From Microtetraspora malaysiensis (GTDB taxonomy: Bacteria; Actinomycetota; Actinomycetes; Streptosporangiales; Streptosporangiaceae), in contig NZ_BBYJ01000019.1 in assembly GCF_001528665.1 (NCBI RefSeq), positions 1-64,000 on the forward strand: DNA of 64,000 bases, given 5' to 3'. A model generated the notes under the pieces. It made no database searches. It was not told where the DNA came from and saw only the letters and a program-made list of their open reading frames with translations. This document shows, piece after piece, positions 48,412 through 57,841 of the stretch (the first letter of the stretch is position 1; each line of letters opens with the position of its first letter). The translations under genes and the position numbers were made by a program.

Positions 48412-50265
48412 TCATGCGGGTTCGAACATGCGGAAGTCATATCCGGGTGGGACGGGCTCGCCGGGGTGCACGGCCAGCCAGAGCCGGTCGAGGGAGACCT
48501 CTCCCTCGCGGATGTCGTCGACGCGGATGCCCTCCGCCAGCAGGCGGCGGAGGCGGTCGTCGTCGCCGGTCGCGTGCGCGGCTCTGGCCTCAGCCAGCCG
48601 GATCCGGCCGTGGTCGCGGTACGGCAGCGTCTCGATCAGGGCGAGTACCGCTTCGCACCGCCCGGACACGAGCAGGGCGTCGAGGGCCTCGACGGCCAGT
48701 TCCTGCATGTCGGGGCGCAGCCGGTGCGCTTCGAGCATGAGGTCGGCCGCCTCCTCCGGCGACGAGGCGAGGAAGGCCAGGACGCGCAGCGCCCATGGGG
48801 TCCTCTGCGCGCCGACGGAGAGCTCGCAGGCGTCGCGGGCCGCGTCGTCCTCACCGTCGGCCAGGCGCATCAGGCCCAGGTGGTAGTACGCGTGCCAGTC
48901 GTCCGCACTCTTCTCCAGCGACTCCCGCCAGCGTCGGCCGGTGATCGGGGGCGCGGGCGGGTCGCAGACCGGCAGGCGGCCGGTGGAGAGCAACTCCTGC
49001 CAGGGTGCCTGTTCGGGGCCCGGTGGCGGGAAGCCGGCGAATCCCTCGAGGCCGCCCCAGCCGGAGCCTTCGGCGAGCCACTCCTCGGGTGGCCCGAAAG
49101 CCGCCGCCTCCCTGAGCGCCTCGTCCAGCCGCGAGGGAGGAACGAGCCGTTCCAGGGCCTCGGCCGTCGCCTGGCAGGCCTCCTGCCAGCTCCCGTGTAC
49201 GGCCGGCGCGTCGACATCGAGCCGGCCGTACGCCTCGGCCCAGGACCAGGTCGCGCCGCCGGGCAGCGGCAGGTGCTCCAGCTGGGTCCTGGCGAGTCCG
49301 GCCTGGATCTCCAGGTACGGCGAGCCGGGGCCGGACAGCCACTCCTGCCAGTGCCGGCCGCCGGTCGTGGTCCCCCAGCAGAAGATCTTGCGGCCACGCA
49401 GCCTGTCCGTGGAGGTCTGGACGAGCCCCGACCCGGCTCCGTCCAGGGCCGCGATCCAGCGACGCTCCCCTTCGGGCAGGTCCAGGAAGTAGTCGGCCGC
49501 CTGGACGGCACTCGCCGGGTAGCTGCGGTCGGCGCCGTCCGACTCGGGGAAATTCACCTGCCGCAGATCGCTCACGTAGTCGAAGTGGAAAGCGCGCTCG
49601 GCGGGGCAGAGCACCCGGACCCCCGCGGTCTCCGGCACGGCGATGTTGGACCACCAGTAGACCGGCGTGACCTGGTCAGAGGGGTTGTGGATGGACACGT
49701 GCACGTAGAGCACCGGTGACCCGGCGGGCAACCAGGCGTCGATCCGCACGATCAGCCGCCGGAGCCGCTCGAACTCGAACATCCGCAGCACCGGTGTCCC
49801 GTCGGCGGCGGTCACCCGGACCGCGTGCAGCGGCTCGCAGGTCAGCGGCCAGTGCCCGGTCGTGCCCAGGTTCCACTCCACCCCGCCGGCGACCCACGCG
49901 TCCCGCAGCGCGAGGTTGGCAGGCTGCAGGATCGGGTTGCGGTGCAGCAGTTCTCTGCCGCTGGGCCGGTGGACGAGGGACCACAGGCGCCCGCCGTACC
50001 CCGGCAGGAACGTCGCGGTGAGCAGGTCGTTCTCCAGGACCACCGTGGGCAGGTCCCGCTCGGTGCGCTCGCGGTCATATCCCCACTGCCGGGTGTACGG
50101 CACGAGCGAGCGCGGCCGGCCGTAGGCCAGGTTCCGGCGCATCTCGTCGTCGACGCCCACGCCGTCCCCGGTGACGGGGCGCACGCCGGACAGGATCGGC
50201 AGCACTCCGGAGACCGGGTCGGCGGCTCCGTCGACCCGGAGCTTTCCCTTCCGCAAGGAGGTCAT
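48412..50265 (-). CDS. DUF5107-domain protein with TPR-like C terminus
   Basis: A 617-residue cytoplasmic protein. The N-terminal two-thirds (about 1-400) resemble the DUF5107 beta-sandwich, related to galactose-mutarotase-like sugar-binding folds: LENDLLTATFLPGYGGRLWS, LHRNPILQPANLALRDAWVA and GGVEWNLGTTGHWP. The C-terminal third is helical and TPR-like (DWHAYYHLGLMRLADGEDDA). DUF5107 proteins are usually encoded beside glycosidases and sugar importers, but their activity is undefined. The start overlaps the stop of the secreted glycosidase (ATGA). It is the last gene of the ROK-controlled operon. Confidence 0.8.
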   Translation of the reverse strand: MTSLRKGKLRVDGAADPVSGVLPILSGVRPVTGDGVGVDDEMRRNLAYGRPRSLVPYTRQWGYDRERTERDLPTVVLENDLLTATFLPGYGGRLWSLVHRPSGRELLHRNPILQPANLALRDAWVAGGVEWNLGTTGHWPLTCEPLHAVRVTAADGTPVLRMFEFERLRRLIVRIDAWLPAGSPVLYVHVSIHNPSDQVTPVYWWSNIAVPETAGVRVLCPAERAFHFDYVSDLRQVNFPESDGADRSYPASAVQAADYFLDLPEGERRWIAALDGAGSGLVQTSTDRLRGRKIFCWGTTTGGRHWQEWLSGPGSPYLEIQAGLARTQLEHLPLPGGATWSWAEAYGRLDVDAPAVHGSWQEACQATAEALERLVPPSRLDEALREAAAFGPPEEWLAEGSGWGGLEGFAGFPPPGPEQAPWQELLSTGRLPVCDPPAPPITGRRWRESLEKSADDWHAYYHLGLMRLADGEDDAARDACELSVGAQRTPWALRVLAFLASSPEEAADLMLEAHRLRPDMQELAVEALDALLVSGRCEAVLALIETLPYRDHGRIRLAEARAAHATGDDDRLRRLLAEGIRVDDIREGEVSLDRLWLAVHPGEPVPPGYDFRMFEPA

Positions 50266-53200
50266 ATCGTGACCTCCGCCGTCAGCCCGAGCGACAGCGC
50301 CGTACCGCCCGGCAGCACCGGCCGTACCGTGAACGTGTGCGTCGAGCCCGGCACGAGCGAGTCGATCTTCGCCTTCGTCTTGTTCGCCGCGACCCGGGCG
50401 ACCTCGGTGTCACCGTCGAAGACGGCGTAGCCGGTCGCGATCACCGACCTGGGCCAGTCGAGCTTCACCGACGTCTGTTTCGTCTTGACGGCGAGCTCGG
50501 CGCCGTCGGCCCACGGGCGCGGCACCTCGACGACGAAGGCGTCCACGATGGCGATCCGTCCGGTGTCGGCGGCGCTCTGCTTGTTCACGACGCGGATCGT
50601 GTGCTCGCCCAGCTTGAGGCCGCTCGCCCGGAACACCCGCTGCTGCCCCTGGCGGACCGGGCCGTAGCAGTCCGCCGAGGCCCGCAGCTCTCCGTCGATG
50701 TAGAGGTCGACGACCCCCATGTCGGTGTAGCGCTCGGTGAGGAAGCTGATGCCGGTGCCGGTGAAGGTGAGCTCGGCGTAGTCGCCCTTCTCGGTGGAGT
50801 AGTGCACGTCGTCGCCGTAGTCGCCGAGGCCGCGGCCCCGGTCCACGCCGAAGGCGCCGGAGTACTTCACCCGCTGGTCGTCGTCGTTGACGTAGGTGAG
50901 GAGCAGCGCGGGGTCGGTGACGGTCAGCGGGTAGCTGTCCGAGAGGCCGTCGTAGATCGCCGTGACGGTCGTCGAGCCCCAGGCCGCCGCCTTCACCACG
51001 CCGTGCGCGTCGACGGTGGCGACCGACGGGTCTGAGCTCACGTAGATGACGCCGTCGGAGACGGGGGTGCGGCTGCCGTCGGCGTTCACGGCCTCGGTGG
51101 TGATCGTGGCGGTGTCACCCGCCTTGAGCGCGGTGGCGCCGGTCGCGATGATCGCCTTGGTCGCGGCGGTGCCCGCGGTGACGGTGAACGCGTCGAGCAG
51201 CAGGCCCGCCCCCTCGGCGACGATCCGGAAGGTGTGCACGCCCGCGGTGAGCTTCACCCAGGTACCGACGGTCGTGAAGTGGCCGTCACCGCCGGTGTCC
51301 GGCACGTGCACCGGGTACCGGTCGCCGTCGACCTCGAAGCGGAAGGAGGTGGCCTTGTCGGACGCGGCGGTGAACTCGACCCGGTAGAGCCCGGTGTGCG
51401 GTGCGAAGACGTTCTCGTAGCGCAGGTAGTCGCCCTCGTCGACGTGGCCGACCGCCCGCACAGGGCCGTCGGCGCCCTTGTACGTGCCGACGACGACCCC
51501 GGTGTCAGCGCCCTTCCAGGCCCATTCCTGGCCCAGGTTCCACTGCATGGTGTAGTGCTCCGCCTCGATCGTCTGCTTGGCGGCGCCCTGCAGGTCGAGG
51601 CGCATCCGGTTCCACACGATGTTCGAGTGGGCCTCGGTCCACACAACCTTGATCGAATGGGTGCCGGCGGTCAGCGGGATGACGAAGTCCTCGGTCCGGA
51701 TCCGGTTGACCCCGCCCGTGTCGCGCAGGCTCAGTTCGCCCGAGACGTCAGCCCCGTCGACCTCGACCCGGAACTTCAGCGGGTCGGCGTTGACGGTGGA
51801 GTACTGGAACTGCAGGAGGTAGTCGCCGCTCGCGGGGACCTTGACCTCGTCGTACCGCAGCCAGTCGCCGGTGTCGATGACGGAGACGCCGAGGGTGCCA
51901 TCGTCATTGACCGCGTCATCCGCGGCGAGCCAGACCCCCTCCTGCGCCGTGGGCTTCTCGGCCTGGATCGTGATCGACTCGGGCCGCTCGTGCGTGAACC
52001 GCATCCAGTTCATGAAGAACCAGCGGCCGTCCTCGCGGGTGATCCGGATCGTGTGGCGGCCCTCGGTGAGGGTGAGCTCGCGCTCGACGGTCCGGTAGAC
52101 GTTGTATCCGCCGGAGTCCGGCACGACGATCGACCCCAGCGCGTCCTGGCCGTCGACCTCCACCCGGAAGCGGTTGCCCTGCTCCGACGACACGCGGAAC
52201 TCGGCCCGGTAGGTCCCGCTCGCAGGCACCACGACGTTGTCGTATTCGGCCCACTCACCGGCCTCGTCCATGTAGACCGAGCCGAAGCCGCCCTCGGGCG
52301 GCGCCTCGACGCCGTACGCGCCCTTGGCTTCGGTGTAGTCCTCATTTTCGACCTTGAACTGGATGAGCGGCGCCGCGAGCGGTGCCGGAGGCGTGACATC
52401 AGGTACGACCTTGATCGTGCCGATCGGGTACACCTTGCCCACGCCGTCCGGCATGGCCAGCTCGATGCGCGGCTTGCCGTCGGCGCCGAGCATCGCGATG
52501 CCGAGGTCGTAGGTTCCGGCAGGGACGCCGGCGGGCAGCCTGAACACCGACCGCAGTTCGCGCACGTCCCCCTTGAACCACTTCGTCTGGTCAAGCGAGG
52601 CGTCGGTGCCGCGCCACACCACCTCGCCCGTGGCGTGGTCGGTGAAGCGCACCTCGAGCGGGTATTTCCGCGGGCTGAAGCCGACGCCGTTGTTGGTCCA
52701 GGTGTGGGCGAGCGTGAACTCGCCGCCGGCCGCGACCTGGGAGTCGTAGGTCGCTCTCGGCATGAGGAACCGGTAGCCGGAGTAGCGCCCGAGCATCGTG
52801 AACCACTCGCCGTACGCGTCCATCATCGGCCGCCACTGCGCGAAACTCGTGTTGTTGATGCCCTGCAGGTTCGAGTGGTAGGCCTCCAGCGCGTTCTTGA
52901 CGACGAGCCGCGGGTTGTTCAGCATGATCCCGCTGTCCCAGCCCGACCCCTCCGAGACCTGGATGAGGTCACGGCGGAGCTTGCGGTTGATCCACACGCT
53001 CTCGCTACCGGTTCCGTACTGCATCCACGGGAACGCGCTGTTCACGGTGTCGGACCGCAGACCCCAGTTCTCGTTACGGGCGGCCTGGTCGTAGCCGAAC
53101 GCGACGTACCGCTTGGCCTGGGTGTCGGCGTCGGGGTCGTTCGCGACCACGTCCGCGCCGGGGTTCGGCATCATGACCATCGTGTGGGTGAAGGCCTCGG

Positions 53201-53957
53201 CGTAGATGTCGATGATCGTGCGCAGCGTCGCCGAGCGGGTGGCGTTGTCGGGCCACGGGAAGTTCATCGCGTCGTCCCAGCCCGACCACTCGCCGAACAG
53301 CGCGAAGGCGCGCAGGTCGACCCAGGCCATCCCCGGGTTCGTGTCGTAGCGGGCCGCGAAGGCGCCGACGGCCTCCTTGAGCTCGGCGAGGTAGATCGGG
53401 TCGTAGTAGATCGGCTGCCGCGACTTGTAGACCGTGTTGTACGGCGCGAGCCGGAATTTCGCGCCGAGCTTGTCGAAGAGCCAGGCGGGCGGGTACTCGT
53501 AGGCGAAGACGCTCGGGTCGTTCTTGATGTCGGGCGCCTCGGACATGAGGAGCTGGAACTCGACGGTCTTGCCCTGCTCGACGATGCGCTTCATGAACGC
53601 GTCCAGGCGATCCCAGGTGAAGGCGTCGTCGTCGGGCTCGAAGTCGGCCCACGCGATCTGCAGCCGCACGATGTCCGCCTCGGCGGGGATCTTCTCCTTG
53701 CCTTCGATGAACGCGGTGATCGCGGGATCGTCGGTGAAGGTCCAGCCGCGTTCGCCCGCGGGCTTGGGCGAGTTGATGTCGAAGGCGGTGCCGGTGTACG
53801 GGTTGCCGTGCAGCACCTCGTGCGTGTCGGTGAAGGTCACGGTCGTGCGGGGACTCGGGGTCTCGGCGGCGGTCTCGGCGGCGGCGTGAACGGGCAGGAT
53901 GGCCAAGGCCGCGGTGACCGCGACGGACAGGGCGACGCCGAGCAGGCCGCGGGTCAT
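50262..53957 (-). CDS. secreted multidomain putative glycoside hydrolase with three carbohydrate-binding modules
   Basis: A 1231-residue exported protein with signal peptide GLLGVALSVAVTAALAILPV, cleaved near HAAAE. The N-terminal part (about 40-400) looks like a TIM-barrel glycosidase (VRLQIAWADFEPDDDAF, LFGEWSGWDDAMNFPW), perhaps GH42-like or DUF4832-like; a catalytic Glu in FGEWSG is plausible. A beta domain follows (about 400-530). Three CBM6/CBM35-like repeats span about 535-655, 655-787 and 788-922, with cores GEWAEYDNVVVPASGTYRAEF, GDWLRYDEVKVPASGDYLLQF (in part) and GDYLRYENVFAPHTGLYRVEF (in part). A Big2-type domain (about 922-1013), a PA14/discoidin-like region and a fibronectin-III-like end complete it. 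Coupled to the oxidoreductase gene by ATGA. Confidence 0.75.
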   Translation of the reverse strand: MTRGLLGVALSVAVTAALAILPVHAAAETAAETPSPRTTVTFTDTHEVLHGNPYTGTAFDINSPKPAGERGWTFTDDPAITAFIEGKEKIPAEADIVRLQIAWADFEPDDDAFTWDRLDAFMKRIVEQGKTVEFQLLMSEAPDIKNDPSVFAYEYPPAWLFDKLGAKFRLAPYNTVYKSRQPIYYDPIYLAELKEAVGAFAARYDTNPGMAWVDLRAFALFGEWSGWDDAMNFPWPDNATRSATLRTIIDIYAEAFTHTMVMMPNPGADVVANDPDADTQAKRYVAFGYDQAARNENWGLRSDTVNSAFPWMQYGTGSESVWINRKLRRDLIQVSEGSGWDSGIMLNNPRLVVKNALEAYHSNLQGINNTSFAQWRPMMDAYGEWFTMLGRYSGYRFLMPRATYDSQVAAGGEFTLAHTWTNNGVGFSPRKYPLEVRFTDHATGEVVWRGTDASLDQTKWFKGDVRELRSVFRLPAGVPAGTYDLGIAMLGADGKPRIELAMPDGVGKVYPIGTIKVVPDVTPPAPLAAPLIQFKVENEDYTEAKGAYGVEAPPEGGFGSVYMDEAGEWAEYDNVVVPASGTYRAEFRVSSEQGNRFRVEVDGQDALGSIVVPDSGGYNVYRTVERELTLTEGRHTIRITREDGRWFFMNWMRFTHERPESITIQAEKPTAQEGVWLAADDAVNDDGTLGVSVIDTGDWLRYDEVKVPASGDYLLQFQYSTVNADPLKFRVEVDGADVSGELSLRDTGGVNRIRTEDFVIPLTAGTHSIKVVWTEAHSNIVWNRMRLDLQGAAKQTIEAEHYTMQWNLGQEWAWKGADTGVVVGTYKGADGPVRAVGHVDEGDYLRYENVFAPHTGLYRVEFTAASDKATSFRFEVDGDRYPVHVPDTGGDGHFTTVGTWVKLTAGVHTFRIVAEGAGLLLDAFTVTAGTAATKAIIATGATALKAGDTATITTEAVNADGSRTPVSDGVIYVSSDPSVATVDAHGVVKAAAWGSTTVTAIYDGLSDSYPLTVTDPALLLTYVNDDDQRVKYSGAFGVDRGRGLGDYGDDVHYSTEKGDYAELTFTGTGISFLTERYTDMGVVDLYIDGELRASADCYGPVRQGQQRVFRASGLKLGEHTIRVVNKQSAADTGRIAIVDAFVVEVPRPWADGAELAVKTKQTSVKLDWPRSVIATGYAVFDGDTEVARVAANKTKAKIDSLVPGSTHTFTVRPVLPGGTALSLGLTAEVTI

Positions 53958-54982
53958 CGGTTCTCCATCTCAAGGCACACGGGGGCCGTCTCGGTCAGCG
54001 ACCGATACGCCGCCTCGACGAGCGCGACGGTGCGGTAGCCCGCCATCGCGTCAGGCTGGCGAGCCTCGCCGGTGCGCACCGCGTCGAGGAAGGCGCGGAT
54101 CAGCAGGTCGTCGAGCGGCGCGCCGTAACCGGACGCGACCGCGCCATGGCTGTTCCAGCCGGTGAGGACGTCGGCGAAGGGCGCGATCTCGGCCACACCC
54201 TCGGTGCCGACGACGGTCAGCGTGACCAGGTCGCCGGCGTTGGGCCGACCGGGCGGGCGCGACCAAGAGCAGTCGATCGACGCGATGGTGCCGTCGCGGT
54301 AACGCAGCGAGACGAGCCCCGCCGTCTCGACCGGTACGGCGGCACCGTCCTTACCCAGGTTCGGGATCGTGTTGGCGATCGCGTACACCTCGACGGGGTC
54401 CGCGCCCAGGAGGTCGGCGAGCAGGTCGGCCACGTGTACGACGTGGTCGGTCAGGGCGCCTCCGCCGCTCAGCGACGGATCGACGAACCAACCCCGGGTG
54501 GTGGGTACGCCGCCGCAGTTCGTGGCCGCGATGGAGATGATCTGGCCGAGGTCGCCGCGTCGTACCGTCGCGCGCAGTTCGGCGTAGGCGGGGGCGAACC
54601 TGACCGGGAACGCCGTCATCAGCACGGTACCCGCGGCGCGTGCGGCGGCGAGCATCTCGGCCGCGTCCGCGAGCGACGTCGCCAGCGGCTTCTCGCAGAG
54701 CACGTGCACGCCCTCGGCCGCCGCGCGCACCGCGAGCTCGCGGTGCCTGGCGTTCTCGGCGCAGATCACCACACCGTCCGGCCGCCACGCCCAGAGGTCT
54801 TCCTCGGTCTCGAAGTAGCCGACGCCGAGTTCGTCGGCGAGCGCACGGCCGCCGAGCTCCGCGGTGGAGCGGCCGGAATGGCCGACGTCGCACGCCGCGA
54901 TCTCGATGTCGCCGGCACGTCGCAGCGCGGCGGCGTACTCGGTCGCGTGCAGGTGGGCGAACGAGAGGATTCCGATTCTCAT
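53954..54982 (-). CDS. Gfo/Idh/MocA-family oxidoreductase 1
   Basis: A 342-residue NAD(P)-dependent oxidoreductase. It starts MRIGILSFAHLHATEYAAAL: the usual GxGxxG nucleotide motif is replaced by GILSFAHLHA, a variant known in part of the family. The catalytic lysine motif is VLCEKPLATS, and the C-terminal domain has GGGALTDHVVHVADLLADLL with His residues in the expected active-site position. The family oxidises or epimerises sugars and inositols through 3-keto or similar intermediates. Both ends overlap neighbouring genes by four bases, placing it between oxidoreductase 2 and the secreted glycosidase. Confidence 0.88.
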   Translation of the reverse strand: MRIGILSFAHLHATEYAAALRRAGDIEIAACDVGHSGRSTAELGGRALADELGVGYFETEEDLWAWRPDGVVICAENARHRELAVRAAAEGVHVLCEKPLATSLADAAEMLAAARAAGTVLMTAFPVRFAPAYAELRATVRRGDLGQIISIAATNCGGVPTTRGWFVDPSLSGGGALTDHVVHVADLLADLLGADPVEVYAIANTIPNLGKDGAAVPVETAGLVSLRYRDGTIASIDCSWSRPPGRPNAGDLVTLTVVGTEGVAEIAPFADVLTGWNSHGAVASGYGAPLDDLLIRAFLDAVRTGEARQPDAMAGYRTVALVEAAYRSLTETAPVCLEMENR

Positions 54983-56001
54983 GCGGCAGAAACCTCTTCC
55001 ATGGTGGGCCGAAGGTCGACGGGCAGGCCACTGGCGGCCGAGCGGGCCACGGCGTCCGCGATGCGCATGGCCTCGAGGCCGTCGAGGGCGGTGACCCTCG
55101 GCGCGGCGCCGGTCGCGATGGAGTGGACGAAATCCCCGAGCTCGGCGCGATAGGGGCTGGTGAGAGGAGAGAAGACGGGAAGGAGGTCCCCGCCGGACTC
55201 GGCGCGCCCTTGGTAGCGGAAGGTGCGGTGCTCGTCGGAGTCGCCGTGCAGGACGCCGTCGGAGCCCGCGACCTCGAACTGCGTCCGGAACTCGATCGGA
55301 GCGGTGGTCCAGGTCGCGGTGAGCACCGAGATCGCGCCCCCGGCATGGGTCAGGAACGCCTGTGTGCTCTGGCTGCCGCCCACGACGTTCGTGCGGGCGA
55401 ACACCCGCTCGACGTCGCCGCCGATCCAGCGGGCGATGTCGATGTCGTGGATCATGAGATCGAGGAGCACGCCGCCCGAGTGGTTCTCGTCGAGATACCA
55501 GCCACTCTGTGGGCTGCGTCCCTGCCGGGTGTGGCGTTGCACGCCGACCCGGCCCACGTCGCCGCGCGCTACCGCGTGCCACAGTTCCTCGTACTCGGCG
55601 AAGTACCGTACGACGTGCGCGGGGAAGAGCGGCACCCCGGCCTCGGCGAACCGCGCGACGAGATCCTCCGCCTCCTCAAGGGTGCGGGTCAGGGGTTTCT
55701 CGCACACTGTCGGGAGGCGGTGTTCAAGGGCGGCGAGCGCCAGCTCGCGGTGGGTGTGCGTCGGCGTGCAGATGTCGACGATGTCCGCCGCGCCGAACAA
55801 CGCCTCCAGATCGGCCACGGACCGCCCGCCGCCGTGCCGGCCGATGAGCTGCTCCGCGTCATCGGCGGCAGAGAAGACCACGACGTCGTAGCCGAGGTCC
55901 AGCCAGGCCGGTAGATGCGCGTTGGCGATGCCGCCCGCGCCGATGAGTCCGACCGTTCCGTGCATGTGGTGACCATCCGTTTCCGCGCGATTGCCGGTCA
56001 T
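54979..56001 (-). CDS. Gfo/Idh/MocA-family oxidoreductase 2
   Basis: A 340-residue NAD(P)-dependent oxidoreductase with a canonical nucleotide motif (TVGLIGAGGIANAHLPAW), the catalytic TVCEKPLTRT, and the active-site segment GGVLLDLMIHDIDIARWI. The ATG at 56001 overlaps the permease stop (ATGA), in keeping with every other junction in the operon; an ATG 12 codons later (55965) would give a tighter N terminus and is possible. Two oxidoreductases in tandem suggest oxidation followed by reduction of the imported sugar. Confidence 0.88.
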   Translation of the reverse strand: MTGNRAETDGHHMHGTVGLIGAGGIANAHLPAWLDLGYDVVVFSAADDAEQLIGRHGGGRSVADLEALFGAADIVDICTPTHTHRELALAALEHRLPTVCEKPLTRTLEEAEDLVARFAEAGVPLFPAHVVRYFAEYEELWHAVARGDVGRVGVQRHTRQGRSPQSGWYLDENHSGGVLLDLMIHDIDIARWIGGDVERVFARTNVVGGSQSTQAFLTHAGGAISVLTATWTTAPIEFRTQFEVAGSDGVLHGDSDEHRTFRYQGRAESGGDLLPVFSPLTSPYRAELGDFVHSIATGAAPRVTALDGLEAMRIADAVARSAASGLPVDLRPTMEEVSAA

Positions 56002-56885
56002 TTGCCGATGCCTTGCGTCATGCCGTTCACGATGCGGCGGCCGAACCAGAGGTAGATCGCGATCATCGGGAGCACGACGATGACGACACCGGCGAAAAGC
56101 CCACCCCAGTTCGAGGTGTATTGCATGTTGGAGTAGAAGTTGAGCAGCGCGACGTTCAGCGTCTGCATGCGCTGGTTCGGCACCAGCATCAGCACGATCA
56201 CGGTCTCGTTCCACAGGCTCAGCACGTTCAGCACGGCCACGGTCGTGATGCCGGGCTTGGCGAGCGGGACCATGATCTGCCAGAAGGTCCTGAACGGCGT
56301 CGCGCCGTCCAGGGCCGAGGCCTCTTCCAGCTCGCTGGGCAGCGACCGGAAGTAGCCGATGAGCACGAAGACGCTGAACGGCAGGCTCAGCACGACGTAG
56401 AAGAGCGCGACGGTGATCCGCGGATCCCAGGCCCCCGTGACCCAGTCGATCATGAACCTCGACAGGCCGACGCTGATGAGCACCATCGGCACGGCGAACG
56501 CCTGGAACGGGATGCTCATGCCGATGGCGAAGAAGGTCGCGACCGGACCGCTCGACCGTCCGCCCAGGCGCGCCACCGCGTACGCGGCCGGGATGCTGAG
56601 CCCCATGATGAGCGCGACCGAGACGGTCACCAGGATCACCGAATTGAGCGTGGCGGCCCCGAGTCCCGAGGTCGACCAGGCGGTGGCGAAGTTCTCCCAC
56701 ATCCAGGTGTCGGGCATTCCCACGGGGTCGGCGAAGATCGACCGCGAGGTCTTGACCGAGTTCAGCATGACCCAGAGGACCATGGCGACGTTGAAGAGCA
56801 CCCAGAGCCAGAGACCGGCCCTGATGAGGAGGATCGCCGAGGCGCCGAAGGCCTCGGCCGTACGAAGGCGCGCGGAGCCGGTCAT
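55998..56885 (-). CDS. ABC importer permease, MalG-like (ROK operon)
   Basis: A 295-residue CUT1 permease with about six membrane segments. The EAA loop is ELEEASALDGATPFRTFWQI, and the protein ends in the usual YLWFGRRIVNGMTQGIGK. The start overlaps the partner permease by four bases, as does the downstream oxidoreductase. An ATPase is not encoded here. Confidence 0.92.
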   Translation of the reverse strand: MTGSARLRTAEAFGASAILLIRAGLWLWVLFNVAMVLWVMLNSVKTSRSIFADPVGMPDTWMWENFATAWSTSGLGAATLNSVILVTVSVALIMGLSIPAAYAVARLGGRSSGPVATFFAIGMSIPFQAFAVPMVLISVGLSRFMIDWVTGAWDPRITVALFYVVLSLPFSVFVLIGYFRSLPSELEEASALDGATPFRTFWQIMVPLAKPGITTVAVLNVLSLWNETVIVLMLVPNQRMQTLNVALLNFYSNMQYTSNWGGLFAGVVIVVLPMIAIYLWFGRRIVNGMTQGIGK

Positions 56886-57841
56886 GACCACTCCAGCCGG
56901 TCGCGTCGCTGGATGCGGCGGGACAGCACGATCAGCGCGACGGTGATGGCCGTCATGACCACCCCGATGGCGGCCGCCTCGCCGAGCTGGGCCATGCCGC
57001 CGACGCGTCCGCCCGTGACCCGCAGGTACTGCTCGACGGCGAGGGTCCTCGCTTCGAGCGGCGGGGTGCCCGCCGTTCCGACGAAGGCGATGATGATCTC
57101 GAACGTCTTGATGCCGGCGATCGCCCAGAGGGCCGCCGCGATCGCGATCATGTCTCGCGTCAGCGGGAGGGTGACGTACCTGAACTGCTGGATCAGGCTG
57201 GCGCCTTCGATGCGGGCCACCTCGTAGAGGCTCGGGGGGATTCCGTCGACCGCGGACATCACCAGGACGACGTAGAAGCCGGCGGCGCTCCACACGACCC
57301 CCACCATGATCACCCGGAAGATGAGCTCGGGTCCGAGCCAGGGCTGGCGCAGCGCGTCCAGTCCGGCCAGCCCGAGGACGCTGTTCACCATGCCCTTCGG
57401 GTTGAAGAGGAACGAGACCGCGAGACCGACCGCGATCGGTGAGATCATGAACGGCAGGAAGACGGCCGATCGGATGAAGGCGCCGGCGCGGGCGGTGCGC
57501 AGCGCGACCATCGCGGCGACCGCGATGAGGAAGAGCGCCACCCCGACGATCAGCGTCAGCAGGACGGTGTTCAGGAACGACGACAGAAATATCCGGCTCG
57601 ACAGGAGTTCGGCGTAATTGGCTATGCCGACCCAGGAGAATTCGGTACCCAGCCCTGACCACTCGGCGAAACTGAGGACGACACCGAAGATCGACGGCGC
57701 GACGAAGAAGAGCAGGTAGGCGATCAGTGCCGGCAGCAGCAACGGGAGGTACAGCCGGCGGCGCTCGCCGTGCAGAGCGCCGCCGGCGGCCTTCACCCGC
57801 CCTCGGCGGGCCGCAGGCCGCGCCCCGATGTCCGCGACCAC
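56882..57841 (-). CDS. ABC importer permease, MalF-like (ROK operon)
   Basis: A 319-residue CUT1 permease. The first membrane segment is LLLPALIAYLLFFVAPSIFG and the EAA loop is LYEVARIEGASLIQQFRYV. The GTG at 57841 shares one base with the TAG stop of the binding-protein gene (TAGTG) and has GGGAG upstream; the next GTG codon is also possible. It pairs with the MalG-like protein. Confidence 0.9.
   Translation of the reverse strand: MVADIGARPAARRGRVKAAGGALHGERRRLYLPLLLPALIAYLLFFVAPSIFGVVLSFAEWSGLGTEFSWVGIANYAELLSSRIFLSSFLNTVLLTLIVGVALFLIAVAAMVALRTARAGAFIRSAVFLPFMISPIAVGLAVSFLFNPKGMVNSVLGLAGLDALRQPWLGPELIFRVIMVGVVWSAAGFYVVLVMSAVDGIPPSLYEVARIEGASLIQQFRYVTLPLTRDMIAIAAALWAIAGIKTFEIIIAFVGTAGTPPLEARTLAVEQYLRVTGGRVGGMAQLGEAAAIGVVMTAITVALIVLSRRIQRRDRLEWS

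Noticed and set aside
51234-54038. A 934-codon plus-strand open frame antisense to the secreted glycosidase
   Set aside because: Its composition (Arg, Val, Asp, His and Gly repeats) is what a GC-rich gene gives on the opposite strand, and it has no recognisable motif or ribosome site.
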